DNA of 64,000 nucleotides, taken from contig CM067065.1 of NCBI GenBank assembly GCA_033980235.1, forward strand, positions 10,376,373 to 10,440,372. Direction: 5' to 3'. Below are positions 38,101-50,764 of this stretch, piece by piece (the stretch's first letter is position 1; each line of letters begins with the position of its first letter). The notes beneath the pieces are model-generated. The model saw only the letters and a list, made by a program, of their open reading frames with translations, did no database searches and was not told the origin of the DNA. This stretch comes from Diadema setosum. Taxonomy: Eukaryota > Echinodermata > Echinoidea > Diadematoida > Diadematidae. Both the position numbers and the translations under genes were made by a program.

Positions 38101-39287
38101 TCTTTCGTGACAGAAATCACCTCAGCTCCTTGTTCAACAAGATATTGTGACAACTCAAGGTGTCCATTCTGACATGAATATTGTAAAGGAGTCTTCCCAA
38201 ATTTGTCGGGAAAATTCACATCAGCTCCTAGTTCAAGAAGATACTTTGTCACTTCAAGGTGTTTATTTTCACATGCATAATGTAAAGGAGTCTTCTCGTA
38301 TTTGTCGGCAGAATTAACTTCAGCTCCTTGTGCACCAAGATATTTAAGCATTTTAAGATGTCCATTTTCACATACATATTGTAAAGGAGTGTTACCATCA
38401 CAGTTGGCAGAATTTACTTCAGCTCCATGTTCGACAAGATATTTTGCCAATTCAAGGTTGCTGTATTGACTGGCATAATGTAAAGCAGTCTTCTCAAATT
38501 TGTCGGCAGAATTGACATCAGCTCCTTCTTCAACCAGATATTTAGCAACTTCAAGCTGCCCATTTTCACATGCATATTGTAATGGAGTCTTCTCAAAGTT
38601 GTCAGCAAAATTTACATCAGCTCCTTGTTCAACAAGATACTTTGCCAGATGAAGTTGTCCATTTTGACATGCATACTGCAAAGGACTATTACGAAGTTTG
38701 TTGGCAAAATTAACGTCAGCTCCTTGTTCAACAAGGTACTTTGCCACTTCGAAGTGTCCATTTTGACATGCATAGTGTAAAGGGGTCTTCCTAAGTTTGT
38801 CGGCAGAATTCACTTCACCTCCTTGTACAATAAGATACTTTGACATTTTGAGGTGTCCATTTTCACATGCATACTGTACAGGAGTCTTCCAAAATATGTC
38901 AGCAGATTTCACATCAGCTCCTTTTTCGACAAGATACTTTGCCACTTTAAGGTGTCCATTTATACATGCATAATGTAACGGAGTTTTACCATATTTGATG
39001 GCGGATTTGACATCAGTTCCATGGTCAAGCAAATACTTCGTCATTGCGATATCTCCCTTTTGACATGCGTTTTGTAATAGTTTGACGTTCGGTTTGTCGT
39101 TACACTTAACATCTGCTCCATAATCTTCAAAATCAGAAACATCTGACGATCCTTTCAAACTTGTAAGCTGAATGGCACTGAGACTTGATTCACTAGCAGC
39201 ATGATCTTCGCCTATTCGATCAACAAGAATGTGGCTATCATCACGACCACGCTTACGGCACAACGCTGAGGGACAGTTGTTTCCCAT
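26112..39287 (-). CDS. Giant first coding exon of an ankyrin-repeat/ZU5/UPA protein
   Basis: Seen: a single open exon of 4,392 codons from ATG (39285-39287, protein start MGNNCPSALCRKRG) to a CAG|GTAAGT donor (GT at 26110-26111), ending in phase 0. After about 65 non-repeat residues it is a continuous ankyrin array: 33-residue units such as TPLHYACENGHLEVAKYLVE with the TPLH, GHLEVAKYL and GADVN signatures, roughly 130 units to the exon end. Units near both ends are diverged; the middle (about residues 935-3460) is a higher-order array of nearly identical four-repeat blocks. Known: ankyrin repeats are protein-binding solenoids, usually cytoplasmic. Inferred: this is a scaffold or receptor module joined to the ZU5/UPA exons downstream. 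The start is the first ATG of the open frame; no TATA box or 5' UTR intron could be fixed. The N-terminal MGNNC could be myristoylated and palmitoylated. Partner and ligand are unknown. Confidence 0.93.
28900..36480 (-). repeat. Higher-order tandem array inside the ankyrin exon (396/792-bp period)
   Basis: Four ankyrin types recur in fixed order (TPLQNACKYGHLEVAKYL; TPLIFACDNGHLEVAKYL; SPLIQASLSGHQDVVSFL; KPLHAACQKGHLIVAKIL), giving a 132-residue, 396-bp block. Two block variants alternate over much of the array, giving a 792-bp superperiod. Reading line by line, 30955-31735 and 32935-33715 are identical over 781 bp (offset 1,980 = 5 x 396). A separate 375-bp stretch, 36466-36835, recurs at 37456-37825 (offset 990 bp = ten repeats) with two differences. 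Occasional single units are inserted, all in multiples of 99 bp, so the frame is kept throughout. Confidence 0.93.
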
Positions 39288-42200
39288 GTTTGTCTTTTAG
39301 CCTAAGTTGGTCAACCTATTTACGGCTGAACTGATCCAGGCTGTAGTGCCTATTGAATCGAGTGCATGAACATCGGAATCACAGTGGAAATTGAAATGCG
39401 ACAGTTCCAAGGTGATGACATACAGCTTCCATGTAGTTAGTAACTTACGGACAACACTGATTAAGGCACTGTTGTACGTGCATTCGCAGTACGATGTTAA
39501 TTGTCAAATACGGTCGTGATTTTACATACAAAACGTCAACGCTGCTGATCATGTAAACTGCTCGAGAATCTTGTTTGTCTCCTGCGGCATATACTTCAGT
39601 GCACTGCCAAAATATCCTACACAGTCCACAAAATAGATACCACCATCCTGAAACACAAAGGAAAAATAATCCTTGCCAACCGATTTGTCGACTGCTCATG
39701 ACATGACAGTCAGCAAAGGTACCAATGCACGAGTACATGTATACGAATGTTGTTTCGAAGTATCTTGGACAGTAGCCAAATATTGATACGTACACAATTA
39801 CCTTGGAGTTTGGAGTTTGGACCTTGGAGTTTGCCATTCACAGTGCCGCGATTTTTTTATTTATTTATTTTTTTTATTTTATTTTATTTTTTTATTTATC
39901 TATTTCTTTTTTTTCTTTTTTTTTCTTTTTTTTTTTGGGGGGGGGGATATTCCCTATTCAGACCGTGGTTTCTACCACACCCGTTAAAGATTCTTGGTTC
40001 CTGTACTAAACAAGCTACGTGGTTGTACGTGTGGCATGAGCTGTTTAATATCGTGGTTATATGAAACAGCAAGATACATTTCCATTTTGAGATTATGAAA
40101 TACTTCATAAAATCTATGAATATATAACAGTGACCGCATCTACTAATTTTCGTTGACAGAAATGTTAAAATGATTACAATTATGCAGTGTGTCATTATAG
40201 TACTTGCCATTACAACGAAATGTCTACGGATATCGCGACAAAAGTGAAAAGTAAAACCCTTCATAACACCTCCTTGATTAATTAAGAAAATAGTGAGAAG
40301 GAACAAATGATTTATCAAGTTAATCCTGAAATGCATAATTTTTTTATAATCAGGTATTTGAAGAGACATAATACGGCGTTTACTATCTTCTAGAAGTAGG
40401 TTCCAAAGTAAAAGTGAGCTAAGATTCACAAATACGAAAGGGAAATGACAATGGAGCTGAATGAACGAATATACTACATTTGCGCGTTCAAACCCATACA
40501 AACATACAAATGTCTATATTTTCTGAACTTCAGAGTCAAAATACCAGTATAGATACTGGCAAACTTTGTGTCATGCATGGCGTCACAAAACATGGATCAA
40601 CGCAATCCAAAATGGGTTTGCAATATTTCACGAAATATCAGTTCTTTCTAGGAGGAGATGACTTGACTCCCTTTATTTATTTTACCTCTATAATCAACGA
40701 CGGTATCAAAGACGTTGTCAATTTACGAGAATACTTATACATACCAAATAGTTACTACGATTACCTATAAACTATTGTAAGGATCGAGAAGAAGAAGAGA
40801 ACGACTAGTTATTAAATTCATATTTGATATTGTGTATCCTTCAGTATTGTTACTGTGTTGGCCGTTTATCTACGTGCTATTATGACATATCAAAAGTTAG
40901 CGTCTCTGTAGGACTTTGCTTGAATTTATACTTTGGAGCTATGTAAATTAAAAAGTAAGCTGATATTAAGAACTTGAATTACACGCCTTCATTAAGTTAC
41001 ATTCTTTTGAAAGGTTGGTTTATAGCGGGAACGCATGTCGGTGGGGGGGGGGGGGGGGGGGGTTATCCCACGATCTAGACACTTACAAGTCACAAGGCCC
41101 TCAAGTTATAAGTTGCAACAAGAGACCTGGGCATATCTGGCTTACCTGAGCATTACAGGCCAGCCTTACAAGCTATCTTGCAGAACATTACCTAGGAAGA
41201 AGATAGTAAACTTGTGGATATATATGTGTGTGTTGGGGGAGGGGGGTCAAGGACGGTGTGGTTTTTCATTTGTCATGTTCACCTTTGGCTCAGGACGTTC
41301 AAAATGGTCTATACGAGCCATACATCCCAATTGCTACAGCCAAAGAGTTTGACACTAAGTAAAAAGAGGTCCAAGGACTATACACTTGATGAATAAAGAA
41401 AACTCCACAAGCTCAAATGTTCCTTTTCCTTTCTTCCGTCTTTTCTTACTTTTTTTTTTGTAATGTCACTGTGCTGTCGTCCTTGTATAATGTTGCGTCT
41501 TTTGTGAATGTGTTCATCTGCGGGTTTTTTTTTTTTCTCAACGCGAGTGGGCAAATGCATACACATAATCAATGTGTATAGTACTGTTGTAAGTTTTTTG
41601 TTTTGTTTTGATTTTTTTTTCTATATCCTTCTGTTGGCTACACACAACTCAATGAACTCAATGAGTAGCGCTTTCATGTTGAGCATTGTTAGATTACCCT
41701 GACTTTGCGTTCTTTCTTGTACTTTAAATTGATAGCTGTTTATACAGATGATGTATAATTATTAATTGTGTTTTTAGGTGATCCATATAACACGTTCCTT
41801 ACTTTTCAGTGGACCAGTCTTTTCCATGCATTCTTTCCTGTCAACCTTCTAATTTCATTTCCAACAATTTACATACACAAAATAACATGATATCGATACA
41901 ATTAACAAGTACAAGTAACAAAGAAATGTATTGACGTTAACTATACCAGGCATCACATGAGCAGATGAAATTAAATTACTATCAAAGTTGCAGGAAATAG
42001 AGGAGACGTGCTGAAAAGCCAAGCTTGTATTTTGCAGTCTCCTCGTGGAGCAAAAAAAAAAAAAAAAAAAAACAACAACAACAACTAAATAACATCAAGG
42101 AAGCAAGTTGCTTGGATATATATAAAAAGTGCACACACACATACAGACTCATATAAACAAACAAGCAGACGGACAGACTAACACAAGTAAGCTCTCCTGT

Positions 42201-43073
42201 TAAAGAGAAAAAGAGAAGGAAAAAAAGAAGAATCTCTAAAACATACTTTGGTGAAATTCATTTTCATGTCAAAAGCACAAACAAGAAAAAAGAAAATAAT
42301 AAAACAAACAAACGACTAAGGAACGATAATTCATGAACCCGTTTGGCCTTCGGGACAATCTGAAATGTTTTTGAAATCATGAAAAAGAGAAAGAAAAAGA
42401 AATGAAGCTCATATTAACTTACAAAACTCTTACGACACTTTTCAAGAAAATGTAACTGGCGTGGATGCTTTGGCCTACTACATTTTCAAGAGAGGCGGGT
42501 TGGATGCTTAAAACTTTAAATGTGTTTTCCTTGGCAGCATAAGTATTTCATTTCCTCTTCCATTAAAAGTAAAGACAGCATGTGAATATGGAATTATCTC
42601 GACTTCTGTGAAATAATACCGAGGAATATTCGGGTACCACAACAGCATTGTGCCTTTACCATACAAAAAGCTGGCATGTCTCCTACCAGCATGCATTAAA
42701 CGCAGTAACAGCATTGACATCGCCAAAAGTTAAAACCGACATATTAACATAATTGCATGAAACTAACCAGAAACCTGTAGAGAATGTTTTGATTCTGCTC
42801 AATGAGATTTCAAGGTTCTATAATCAATGTCTGTTTATCATTACTGCCTCGTAGCCAGGCTCCGTAGCTCTCTTTCCTCTGTCTCATTCTCTACATTAAT
42901 TATTACAAAGATGTCTATCACGTACAACATAATATAAGCTTTTTTGTACCTTTCTGCACTCAAATTCTGAAATCATTAACATCCCACATCACAATGCTGG
43001 TTAGAAGCCATCATGCATACACAATTCGGACAATCCCTCAGCATCACAACGACGAAAGAACCAACGCCCATAC
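39288..43073. other. Region upstream of the ankyrin gene, no gene recognised
   Basis: It should include the 5' UTR and promoter of the minus-strand ankyrin gene. A GTAAGTTACT donor-like site lies at 39439-39448 on the minus strand, but no convincing acceptor precedes the ATG. A T/C-rich low-complexity tract (39850-39947) ends in ten Gs, and a 20-G run is at 41043-41062. The minus frame 42508-42726 (GKGTMLLWYPNIPRYYF) looks protein-like but is unrecognised. Confidence 0.4.
41043..41062. repeat. Run of 20 G residues
   Basis: An uninterrupted poly-G in otherwise AT-rich sequence, able to form G-quadruplex structures; its length in the assembly is unreliable. Confidence 0.9.
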
Positions 43074-44150
43074 TAGTCTAGCAGCCAGAAAGGGTCCCCG
43101 TGCACCCCCCCCCCCCCTAAAACAAAATTCTACGATATGTTCGAAGAACGTCAGAACCTGTACTTTCCGAATCCGGTTGTCGCCAGCGGAAAAAAAGGTT
43201 ACGCGCGCGTCTTATTTGCATATTTCTAAGATGGCCGCCGCCCGTTGCTAGGAGACGGATTATTTTTGAATAACTTTAGTTAGGAATAACAAATTACCAT
43301 AAAAATGGTATCATTTTGAAGAGAATTAAATTTCCTACAAGCTGATACCCCATTTGATGGGATAAATAGTTGTTGTCATGAAATATTAAGGAATGAATTA
43401 TGTTTTTTAGCATTTTTCTAAAAAGATACGGAATTTGGTTATAATGTTCTTTTCCATACATCTAATATGCATTTACAAATAACATTTGAAATTTCCTAAA
43501 ATTATCCCCCAGTCATAGCTATTATCATGTGAAAACGGCTTTCCAATACACCAATTCCTTTAAAAGTTACACGACATTAAAGGGGATAAGGCTCAATAGG
43601 TTTTACAGCAATATTATTTTAAGGGTTATAATGTCTCCGCGCGCAATTTCGTAGGTTCTGTGTCCTGGGTTTGTTGTAGATCACTGCTATCTATTGATCA
43701 AATCTCATCGAAATCGGCGAAGAAAGAAAGAAAAATTACACTTTCTATTCCTTATATGAAATAAAAATGTTTTTTCTTTTCTATTCTGTGTTACCAAACT
43801 CAATCCATTAAGCTTCCCATATGAACAGTTTCTTGTCTTTTTGGATTCCCTCCAAAATCACAACTTATCTGATATTAAAAAGTTAAAGAAAAAAATTTGA
43901 CGTGACAGTTTCCTCTTATTGGAAGATAAAGTGAAAAAAAAGAAGAATCTTATGCTAAAAGCCCTAAGAAATAAAGAACTTGTTAAATGGCTTTTCAGAT
44001 TTTAAAATGAAACATGGCTATCTTATTTTTTTCATAACAAAATGAAGGGAAGTATCTGTGTAGTTCATGTCGGCCCATACTGGGTTACTATTCTTCAGAT
44101 ATGGTCCCCGTGCATCCCCGACCCAAAAAAAAAAAAAAAATCTACGATGT
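43074..44150 (+). repeat. Left arm of a 1.1-kb inverted repeat
   Basis: It starts TAGTCTAGCAGCCAGAAAGG and ends within GGTCCCCGTGCATCCCCGAC. The reverse complement lies at 52195-53279, about 95% alike by eye. Shared landmarks are TAAGATGGCCGCCGCCCGTT (one base different on the right) and GTTCATGTCGGCCCATACTG. The outer ends coincide at TAGTCTAGCAGCC. No open frame is preserved between the arms, so the repeat is probably noncoding. Confidence 0.8.
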
Positions 44151-44640
44151 GTTCGAAGATCGTCAGAACCTGTATTTTGCGAATCTGCTTGTCGCCAGCG
44201 GAAAAAGGGTTGAGCGTGCGTCTAATTTGCATACTTCTAAGATGGCCGCCGCCCGTTGCTAGGATAAGGATTATTTTTGAATAACTTTAGTTAAGAATAT
44301 CAAATTACCATAAAAATGGTATCATATTAAAGAGAATTAGATTTCCTACAAGTTGATACCCCGTTTTATGTAATAAATAGTTGTTGTTATGAAATACTAA
44401 GGAAGGATTTTTTTTTTACATTTTTCCCAAGAAATACAGATTTCAGTAATTTTGTTTTTTCATACATTTAATTTCTGTTTACAAATAACATCGGAATTTT
44501 CCTTAAGTTAAACCCCATAAATAAGTATTATTATGTGAAAGCGGCTATTCAATACACCAATTCCTTTAAAAGTTACACGACATTAAAGGGAAAAGGTTCA
44601 ATACGGTTATACAGAAATTTAAGGGTAATGTCGACAGCCG
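44106..44640 (+). repeat. Second, partial tandem copy of the inverted-repeat unit
   Basis: From GGTCCCCGTGCATCC onward this repeats 43095-43610 in the same orientation (GTTCGAAGATCGTCAGAACC, CTAAGATGGCCGCCGCCCGT, AAAGTTACACGACATTAAAG) but is more diverged. The first 45 bases of this second copy are also present at the inner end of the right arm. Confidence 0.75.
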
Positions 44641-45641
44641 CACTTGCGTAACGCGTGTAATACTATAATAATCATTGCAAGTATGAGACCCTATCACTTC
44701 TTACATCCAAATTATTGATTAGATATCATTAAATCTTGTGGAATATGAAAGCAAATTTAATTTTTTTATTCGCTATCACCTTTGATCTACTCAGCTTCAC
44801 TTTTAGTTTACGTCTTTTTTCATCAAATAGAATGAAGGCCTTACGAGAGGTGTAATTTCATGACGGCCGAAACGGGCTTACCTGGATAGGGGTTGCCAAC
44901 ATATCGATATTAATCAAACTTCTCTTCATCAACTCTCATTCTTCTGATCATCTTCACACACATACTCACACCTCCAATATCACACACAGGCATTCATGCA
45001 GGGGAAATGAGCTCAGTCGTGAATTTCGTGAATTTATTCAATACGCCATTAATGCATTCATGGAACATCAATTCGAATGCTTTATTTAGATGTCGAAATA
45101 AGAGTTACATGTATACCGCACAAGCGAAATATTTCTCACCATGCTCTAGCAGGAAATCAATTTATTTTTTTTATTGATAAGATCGCACATACGTGTTCTC
45201 ATTCTTTGGTGGTTCGCCTGATGGTTTTTAAACATATTGCTCACACGTTTATTATTGCCAAGAAACTAATAGATAGATTACAAATACCAAGGAATGGCAT
45301 TGATAAAACGAATAGTTGCAAGTCAAATCCAGTCGCTTTCAAATTCTGTTTTTTTTTTATAAAAAAAAAATGATTTCATGCACTTAACTTTATCACATGG
45401 GTTGATTTACATGCAATACAACGTAAACTTGGTTGTTAAGTCCGTTAGGAGTGACTAATAATCAATATTATACAAAAATGAGAGAGAGAGAAAAAAAAAA
45501 TGTTATGGTTAAGTAGACCATGGATCTATAAAACATGAGGGAAATGTCTGAGGGGACATTAACCATGCATGCGTGTATGTATGTATGTATGTGTGCATGT
45601 ATATACTATAACTATGTATATATATCTATATCTATATATAA

Positions 45642-45644
<3 letters not shown>

Positions 45645-45680
<36 letters not shown>
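45645..45680. repeat. (TA)n microsatellite
   Basis: About 18 TA units, preceded by degenerate TATC/TATG runs from 45601 and (TGTA)n at about 45575. Confidence 0.85.
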
Positions 45681-45686
<6 letters not shown>

Positions 45687-46924
45687 TTATATTTATGCAG
45701 GTTTGTATACTTTTGTGTTGTGTGTGTTTGTGTTCAAGGATGTTTGTGTATGACTAATGTGTTAAACATTAGACATATTCAGAGTGTAAATGTTTAACCA
45801 CAACGAATACAATATTTTCATGTTTTCCACAGAAATTAGACATCTATTATAATTAGATAAATTTGCTAAAATGATTTGAAGTGTATCTGCTATAGGCACA
45901 TCTGACGTGCAATCCACTTTATAGAGCGCATGTAAGTTCCGCTGGAATAACAACTCATGCATGAGTTAAATACACCATCCAATGTTTTCAGATATCCATG
46001 CCCTACTCGTCCGCCGGTCCTTTTTAGATAGAGTAACTATAAATGTGCATGATCGATACCCAAAAGATTATTGACATTGCACGTTAAACACTTTCACTAG
46101 GTTGCCATTGTCGCGAGTCTCGATATGCTAATACATGTATACTATCTACCACAAATCGATTCTTAGTCCACGAGTGACCGTGGTGATCTTATCATGGCTT
46201 ATCACATCTTGAGGTCTATGGTGGTAATCGTGTTGATCGTAGAAGAATTATTGGACTGTTCGAAAAATTATTACGATCAACACAATGTCTTTGACTGACA
46301 TCAAGATTTGATTATCTGATGATCAGCACGATTAGTCCGCGAGTAAGACCACGATTTCGGGCGAATCGAGAAAGTGGACCCAGCTTAGTGAATTCCACGA
46401 GAGTGGTAACGTACCATAAGGATAATCAACACGACAGTTTCAATACCGTACATATCAATATTTACATATCTTCCAAGATTACTTCACCTATGTAATCTAG
46501 ATTCTTTTGTATGCCTCCGCCAAGAAGTGGTGCCGGAGGCATTATGTTTTCGGGTTGTCCGTCCTTCCGTCTGTCCTTCTCTCCGTCCGTAATGAATTTT
46601 GTGGACAGCGTAACAAAAAAAAAAAAAAACCCTGAAATTTGGCATGTATGTGTATTTGGGGTGAAATTCTGCCTATCAACTTTTGGGTGCACATGCTCAA
46701 GGTCAAAAGGTCAAATGCTTAAAATTTCACTATTTCCCTCATATCTCTGCAATGCCTAAAGATATTTTCTTGAAACTTAGTGTATACAGGTATTACCCAA
46801 TTAAAATTCACTGGTAAAAATTTGGGGTCATAAGGTTAAGGTCAAATATGAAAAGGTCAAGTGAAAATGTTAAAATTTTACTTTTTTTCTCTGTATCTTG
46901 GATATTGTTCAAGGTATCTTCATG

Positions 46925-49900
46925 TCAGGTCAGGATGATCTGCTACTGGTACCCTGTAGCCCAGTACAACCAGTTTCAGGGTCGGATTGTCGGCGACTAA
47001 ACCGGCAAACCCACCAGTCTCCAACTGGAGAATGGTGAGGAGGGTGGCTGGACACCCTGGTGGAACTAAAAACAAGATCTATCTTAAGGGCATCGACTCT
47101 GGAGAGTCAACGATGGCCATCCAGCAATGCAGAAGGACCCGGCCACCCACTGCATTTTCTTGGCCACGATAGTTCTTATGAGAGTTCGTAAACATTGTGG
47201 AAAACCGGCATCTGATGGTGGGACCCGCAGGCCAGATGATGCGTCAATGGCTACTGGGGAAGAGGAGCGTGTTGCACCGACTAGGCACAGCTGTAAGGAC
47301 GCAGAATATACTGCCGATAATCCTGTGCATGAAAGGAGCAGCACAAACCTGAGAAAACCTAGAATTATAGGGACATGGAATGTTCAAGGAATGAATGTTG
47401 ACAAGATGGAGATCATCATAACCCGAATGGGAGAACAAAATATCAGTGTGCTTGGTATTTCAGAGACTTGGTGGCTCAACCAAGGTCGTTTCACTACCGA
47501 AGATGGCTACACAGTTGTGTATTCAGGCAAAGACGGCGGAAAGAGGGAACACGGAGTAGGCTTCATTCTGGACAAAAACTCGGCTAAGTCTTTCTTTGGT
47601 TTCAACCCAATAAGCAAAAGAATTATTACTCTCACACTGGAAGGTCACCCATTTAACATCTCCGTCATCCAGGTCTATGCGCCAACATCTACTGCATCTG
47701 ATGAAGCCATGGAAGACTTATGATCAGCTCCAAGATACTCTTGACAAGATTCCGAACAAAGATGTTCTTGTGATAATGGGAGACTGGAATGTAAAAATTG
47801 GCAAATCAGTGACCAAGTCTAAGATCGTCGGAAAATATGGATTGGGAGAAAGAAATGAACGTGGAGATAGTTTGGAAGATTTCTGCCAAGCTAATGACCT
47901 GATTGTTGGAAACACTTTCTTCCAGCAGCACCCCCGAAGACTATGGACATGGAAGAGCCCCGGGGACAATGTAAGAAACCGGATTGACTATATTCTCGTT
48001 AAAAGAAGATGGCGCTCTTCACTGCCCAGTGTTCGGACAAGACCAGGTGCAGACTGTGGGAGTGACCACCAGCTTCTGGTTGCACACCTGAAACTAAAGC
48101 TCAAAGTAAAGAAGAAAGAGACACCACCATTAAGGTTTGATGTAGACAACATACCGGAACAGTACACTGTTAGTGTGAGCAATAGATTTCAGGCACTTCT
48201 TCAGATTGATGATGAAGAGCTGTCTCCCAATGAACTGTGGGAAGGAATGAAAGAAGCAGTGTTAAGCACAGTTAAGGAGATTATCCCAAAAGAAGAAGAA
48301 GAAGAAGCAACCATGGTTATCCAGAACAACATTAGAACTGACTTGCTGACAAGAGACAGGATGCGAGGAAGAGAGGGGATATGGCTGAGTGGCGAAGACA
48401 AGACAAAGAAGTGTCAAAAGCAGTTAGAGCTGATCAACGTGCCTTCGTTGAGAGAAAATGTGAGGAGATAGAAAGAGCAGGGAGTGATTCTAAGAGGGTG
48501 TATGCTCTGGTCAAAGAAATCACTCAAAAACCATCAGCAAGGTCAGATGTCATCAATGACAGAAATGGTACCACCTTAACAGAGAGCACAGACATAAAGA
48601 ACAGATGGGCCTAGTACTGCAAGGAGCTCTACGAGCAGAAGACCCAGGCAGACTCTGCCAACAGCAACCTAGGGGAACAAGAGTTAGAACCACCCCCGTT
48701 ATTGGAGGAAGTGCGCCAAGCAATGAGAGAAATTAGGAACGGGAAATCACCAGGCTGGGATGATATCCCAGGCGAGTTATGGAAAGCCTCTAGTGAGGAA
48801 GGCATAAACATCACGTGGAAACTATGTGACAGAATCTGGAGGAATGTAGAATGGCCCGAGGACTGGGGAAGAGCGGTCTTTATCCCGATACCTAAAAAAG
48901 GAAATGTAAAGGAGTGCTCAAACCATCGCACAATTAGTTTGATAAGCCATGCCAGCAAAATACTACTCAAGATCATCAACAACAGAATGAAACGGCAGAT
49001 GGAAAATGAGATATCTGAAGAGCAGGCTGGTTTTAGAGCAGGAAGAGGCACGAGAGACCATATCATCAACATCAGAAACATAATTGAGAATTGCCGAGGA
49101 CACTCTGTACCACTCTACCTGTGCTTTATTGATTACAGCAAAGCCTTTGATTGTGTCTGTCATGCAAAATTATGGAACACTATGAGAGAAATGGGTTTTC
49201 CTAGCCATATAGTGAAGCTCATTAGCAAGCTATATAAAGATCAAGAGTCTACAGTACGAACAAGCAGAGGTGACACAGAATGGTTCAAGATTGGTAGAGG
49301 TGTCAGACAGGGATGCATACTATCGCCCCAGCTTTTCAACATCTATGCTGAAAGGATTATGAGAGATGCCCTGGGAGATTTCCTTGGTGGAGTGACAATA
49401 GGTGGCCAACGGGTAACAAATCTCAGGTATGCGGATGACACCACCCTGGTTTGCAACAACAGAAGAGAATTGATGGATCTACTCAGAACAGTAAAAATAG
49501 CAAGTGAAGAGAGGGGGCTAATGCTGCATACTAGCAAGACTAAGATCATGGTTGTAGATGGAGAACGGAGTTTTGCAGATGGTGTCTTTTCTCTAGATGG
49601 TGATGCCATTGAAGAGGTGGAAAGCTTCGAGTTCCTGGGTTCCATCATAAACACCAAAGGGGACTGCTCACAGGAGATTAAACGAAGACTAGCAATGGCC
49701 CGGAATGTGGTACAAAGTATGACAAAGCTCTGGAAAAGTAAACTCCCTTCCTCCCTCAAAGTCCGGCTACTAAGATCTACAGCCTTTGCCGTGGCATCAT
49801 ATGGCTCAGAATCCTGGACAATGAAGTCAGCAGACAAGAAGAGACTGGATTCGTTTGAGATGTGGTGCTATCGTAGGATACTGAGGATACCATGGAAAGA

Positions 49901-50215
49901 AAGAAGAACAAATACATGGGTGCTAGAGGAGCTTGGAGTGGAAAAGAAACTACGGGCTGATATTGTGGAGAGAAAATTGACATATTTTGGCCATGCTACC
50001 AGACATCACTGCCTGCAGAAAACAATCATCCAGGGAATGGTTGAGGGAAAACGTAAAAGAGGAAGACCCGCAGCAAGCTGGCTTGATGACATCAAACAGG
50101 TGACTGGAGCAAGCATTACAGAGGCTACCAGAGCTGCCGCTGACCGCAGACAATGGCGTTCTCTCATCCGAACCACACCTGCATATTTGTATGCTACGTG
50201 ACTAGAGAGAGAGAG
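46925..50215 (+). mobile_element. RTE-like LINE with 9-bp target-site duplication
   Basis: ATCTTCATG occurs at 46916-46924 and 50216-50224, precisely bracketing the element. Outside the duplication the flanks rejoin into one continuous host repeat unit. The 3' end is a short (AG)n tail (50204-50215) only a few bases after the ORF stop, typical of RTE elements, which have very short 3' UTRs. The 5' region has GTCGGCGACTAAACCGGCAA. Confidence 0.87.
47127..50201 (+). pseudogene. RTE-like ORF: APE endonuclease and reverse transcriptase, lightly broken
   Basis: The endonuclease motifs GTWNVQGMN, ISETWW, QVYAPT (47127-47723), then GDWNVKIG, RRLWTWKSPG, IDYILVKRRW and GSDHQLL (47677-48471) read in two frames; a single-base change near 47720 separates them. 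A second frame change lies near 48375, and a TAG interrupts the frame at 48612-48614. From 48615 the RT is fully open to the TGA at 50199-50201: GKSPGWDDIP, FIPIPKKG, GFRAGRGTRD, FIDYSKAFDC, GVRQGCILSP, and RYADDTT with both catalytic Asp. The C-terminus has KRKRGRPAASWLDDIK, usual for RTE-type proteins. The damage is small, so insertion is recent, but this copy cannot make the whole protein. Confidence 0.88.
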
Positions 50216-50764
50216 ATCTTCATGGAACATAGTATATATTATGCATGTACTGACTGGAAGTGATTATCTAGGGAATTTGGGGTTCATGGGGTCAAAGGTC
50301 AAGGGCAACACTTCAAAATTTTACTATTTCCCTCATATTTATGCAATGCCAGCAGGACTTAAACTTGGTGTATGCATGTATAACCCAAAATAGAAATTTT
50401 CTGGCAATTTCTTTTTTTTTTTGCCAAAAAGGTCAAAGATCAAGGATCAAGAGAAAGTGCTGAACTTGCTTCTTCCTCCATGTCTCGGAAGTGGCTCATG
50501 GTATCTTGAAACTTAGTACATATTTATGCATGTTCTGCCTGACAGTGATTCTCTTATGAATTCTAGGGTCAAAGGACAGATGAAAATGGTAACAATTTTC
50601 TGCTCAATACAAAAATTGCACTTTTTCTCCATACCTTGAAAATTACTTAATGCATAAACTTATGAAAGGGCCAAAGTCAAGTTAAAGCCCTAAAATTCCC
50701 AAATACATGCTCTCCTATTCATCCAATTAGACCTAGGTCAAGGAAGGTGACCATTTTGAATTTT

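Larger units (their letters stand above)
46512..50760 (+). repeat. TATGCCTCCG...CCGGAGGCATTATG interspersed repeat, host of the RTE insertion
   Basis: It opens with the palindrome TATGCCTCCG...CCGGAGGCATTATG and the (CCGTCCTT)-like stretch near 46560-46590. Then come several units of about 200 bases sharing AAGGTCAAAGGTCAAG, TTTCCCTCATATCTCTGCAA and CTTGAAACTTAGTGTATA motifs (46680, 46860, 50290, 50490). The RTE-like LINE 46925-50215 interrupts one unit. The inner part 50701-50755 is repeated in inverse orientation at 52112-52167. Confidence 0.6.

Noticed and set aside
28527..38172. Many plus-strand open frames of 60-125 codons across the ankyrin exon
   Set aside because: They recur with the 396/792-bp period and are antisense shadows of the homogenised array; the protein-level pattern and splice logic are on the minus strand.
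39445..39837. 130-codon minus-strand frame just upstream of the ankyrin gene
   Set aside because: No family is recognised; it could overlap a 5' UTR exon but nothing supports it as coding.
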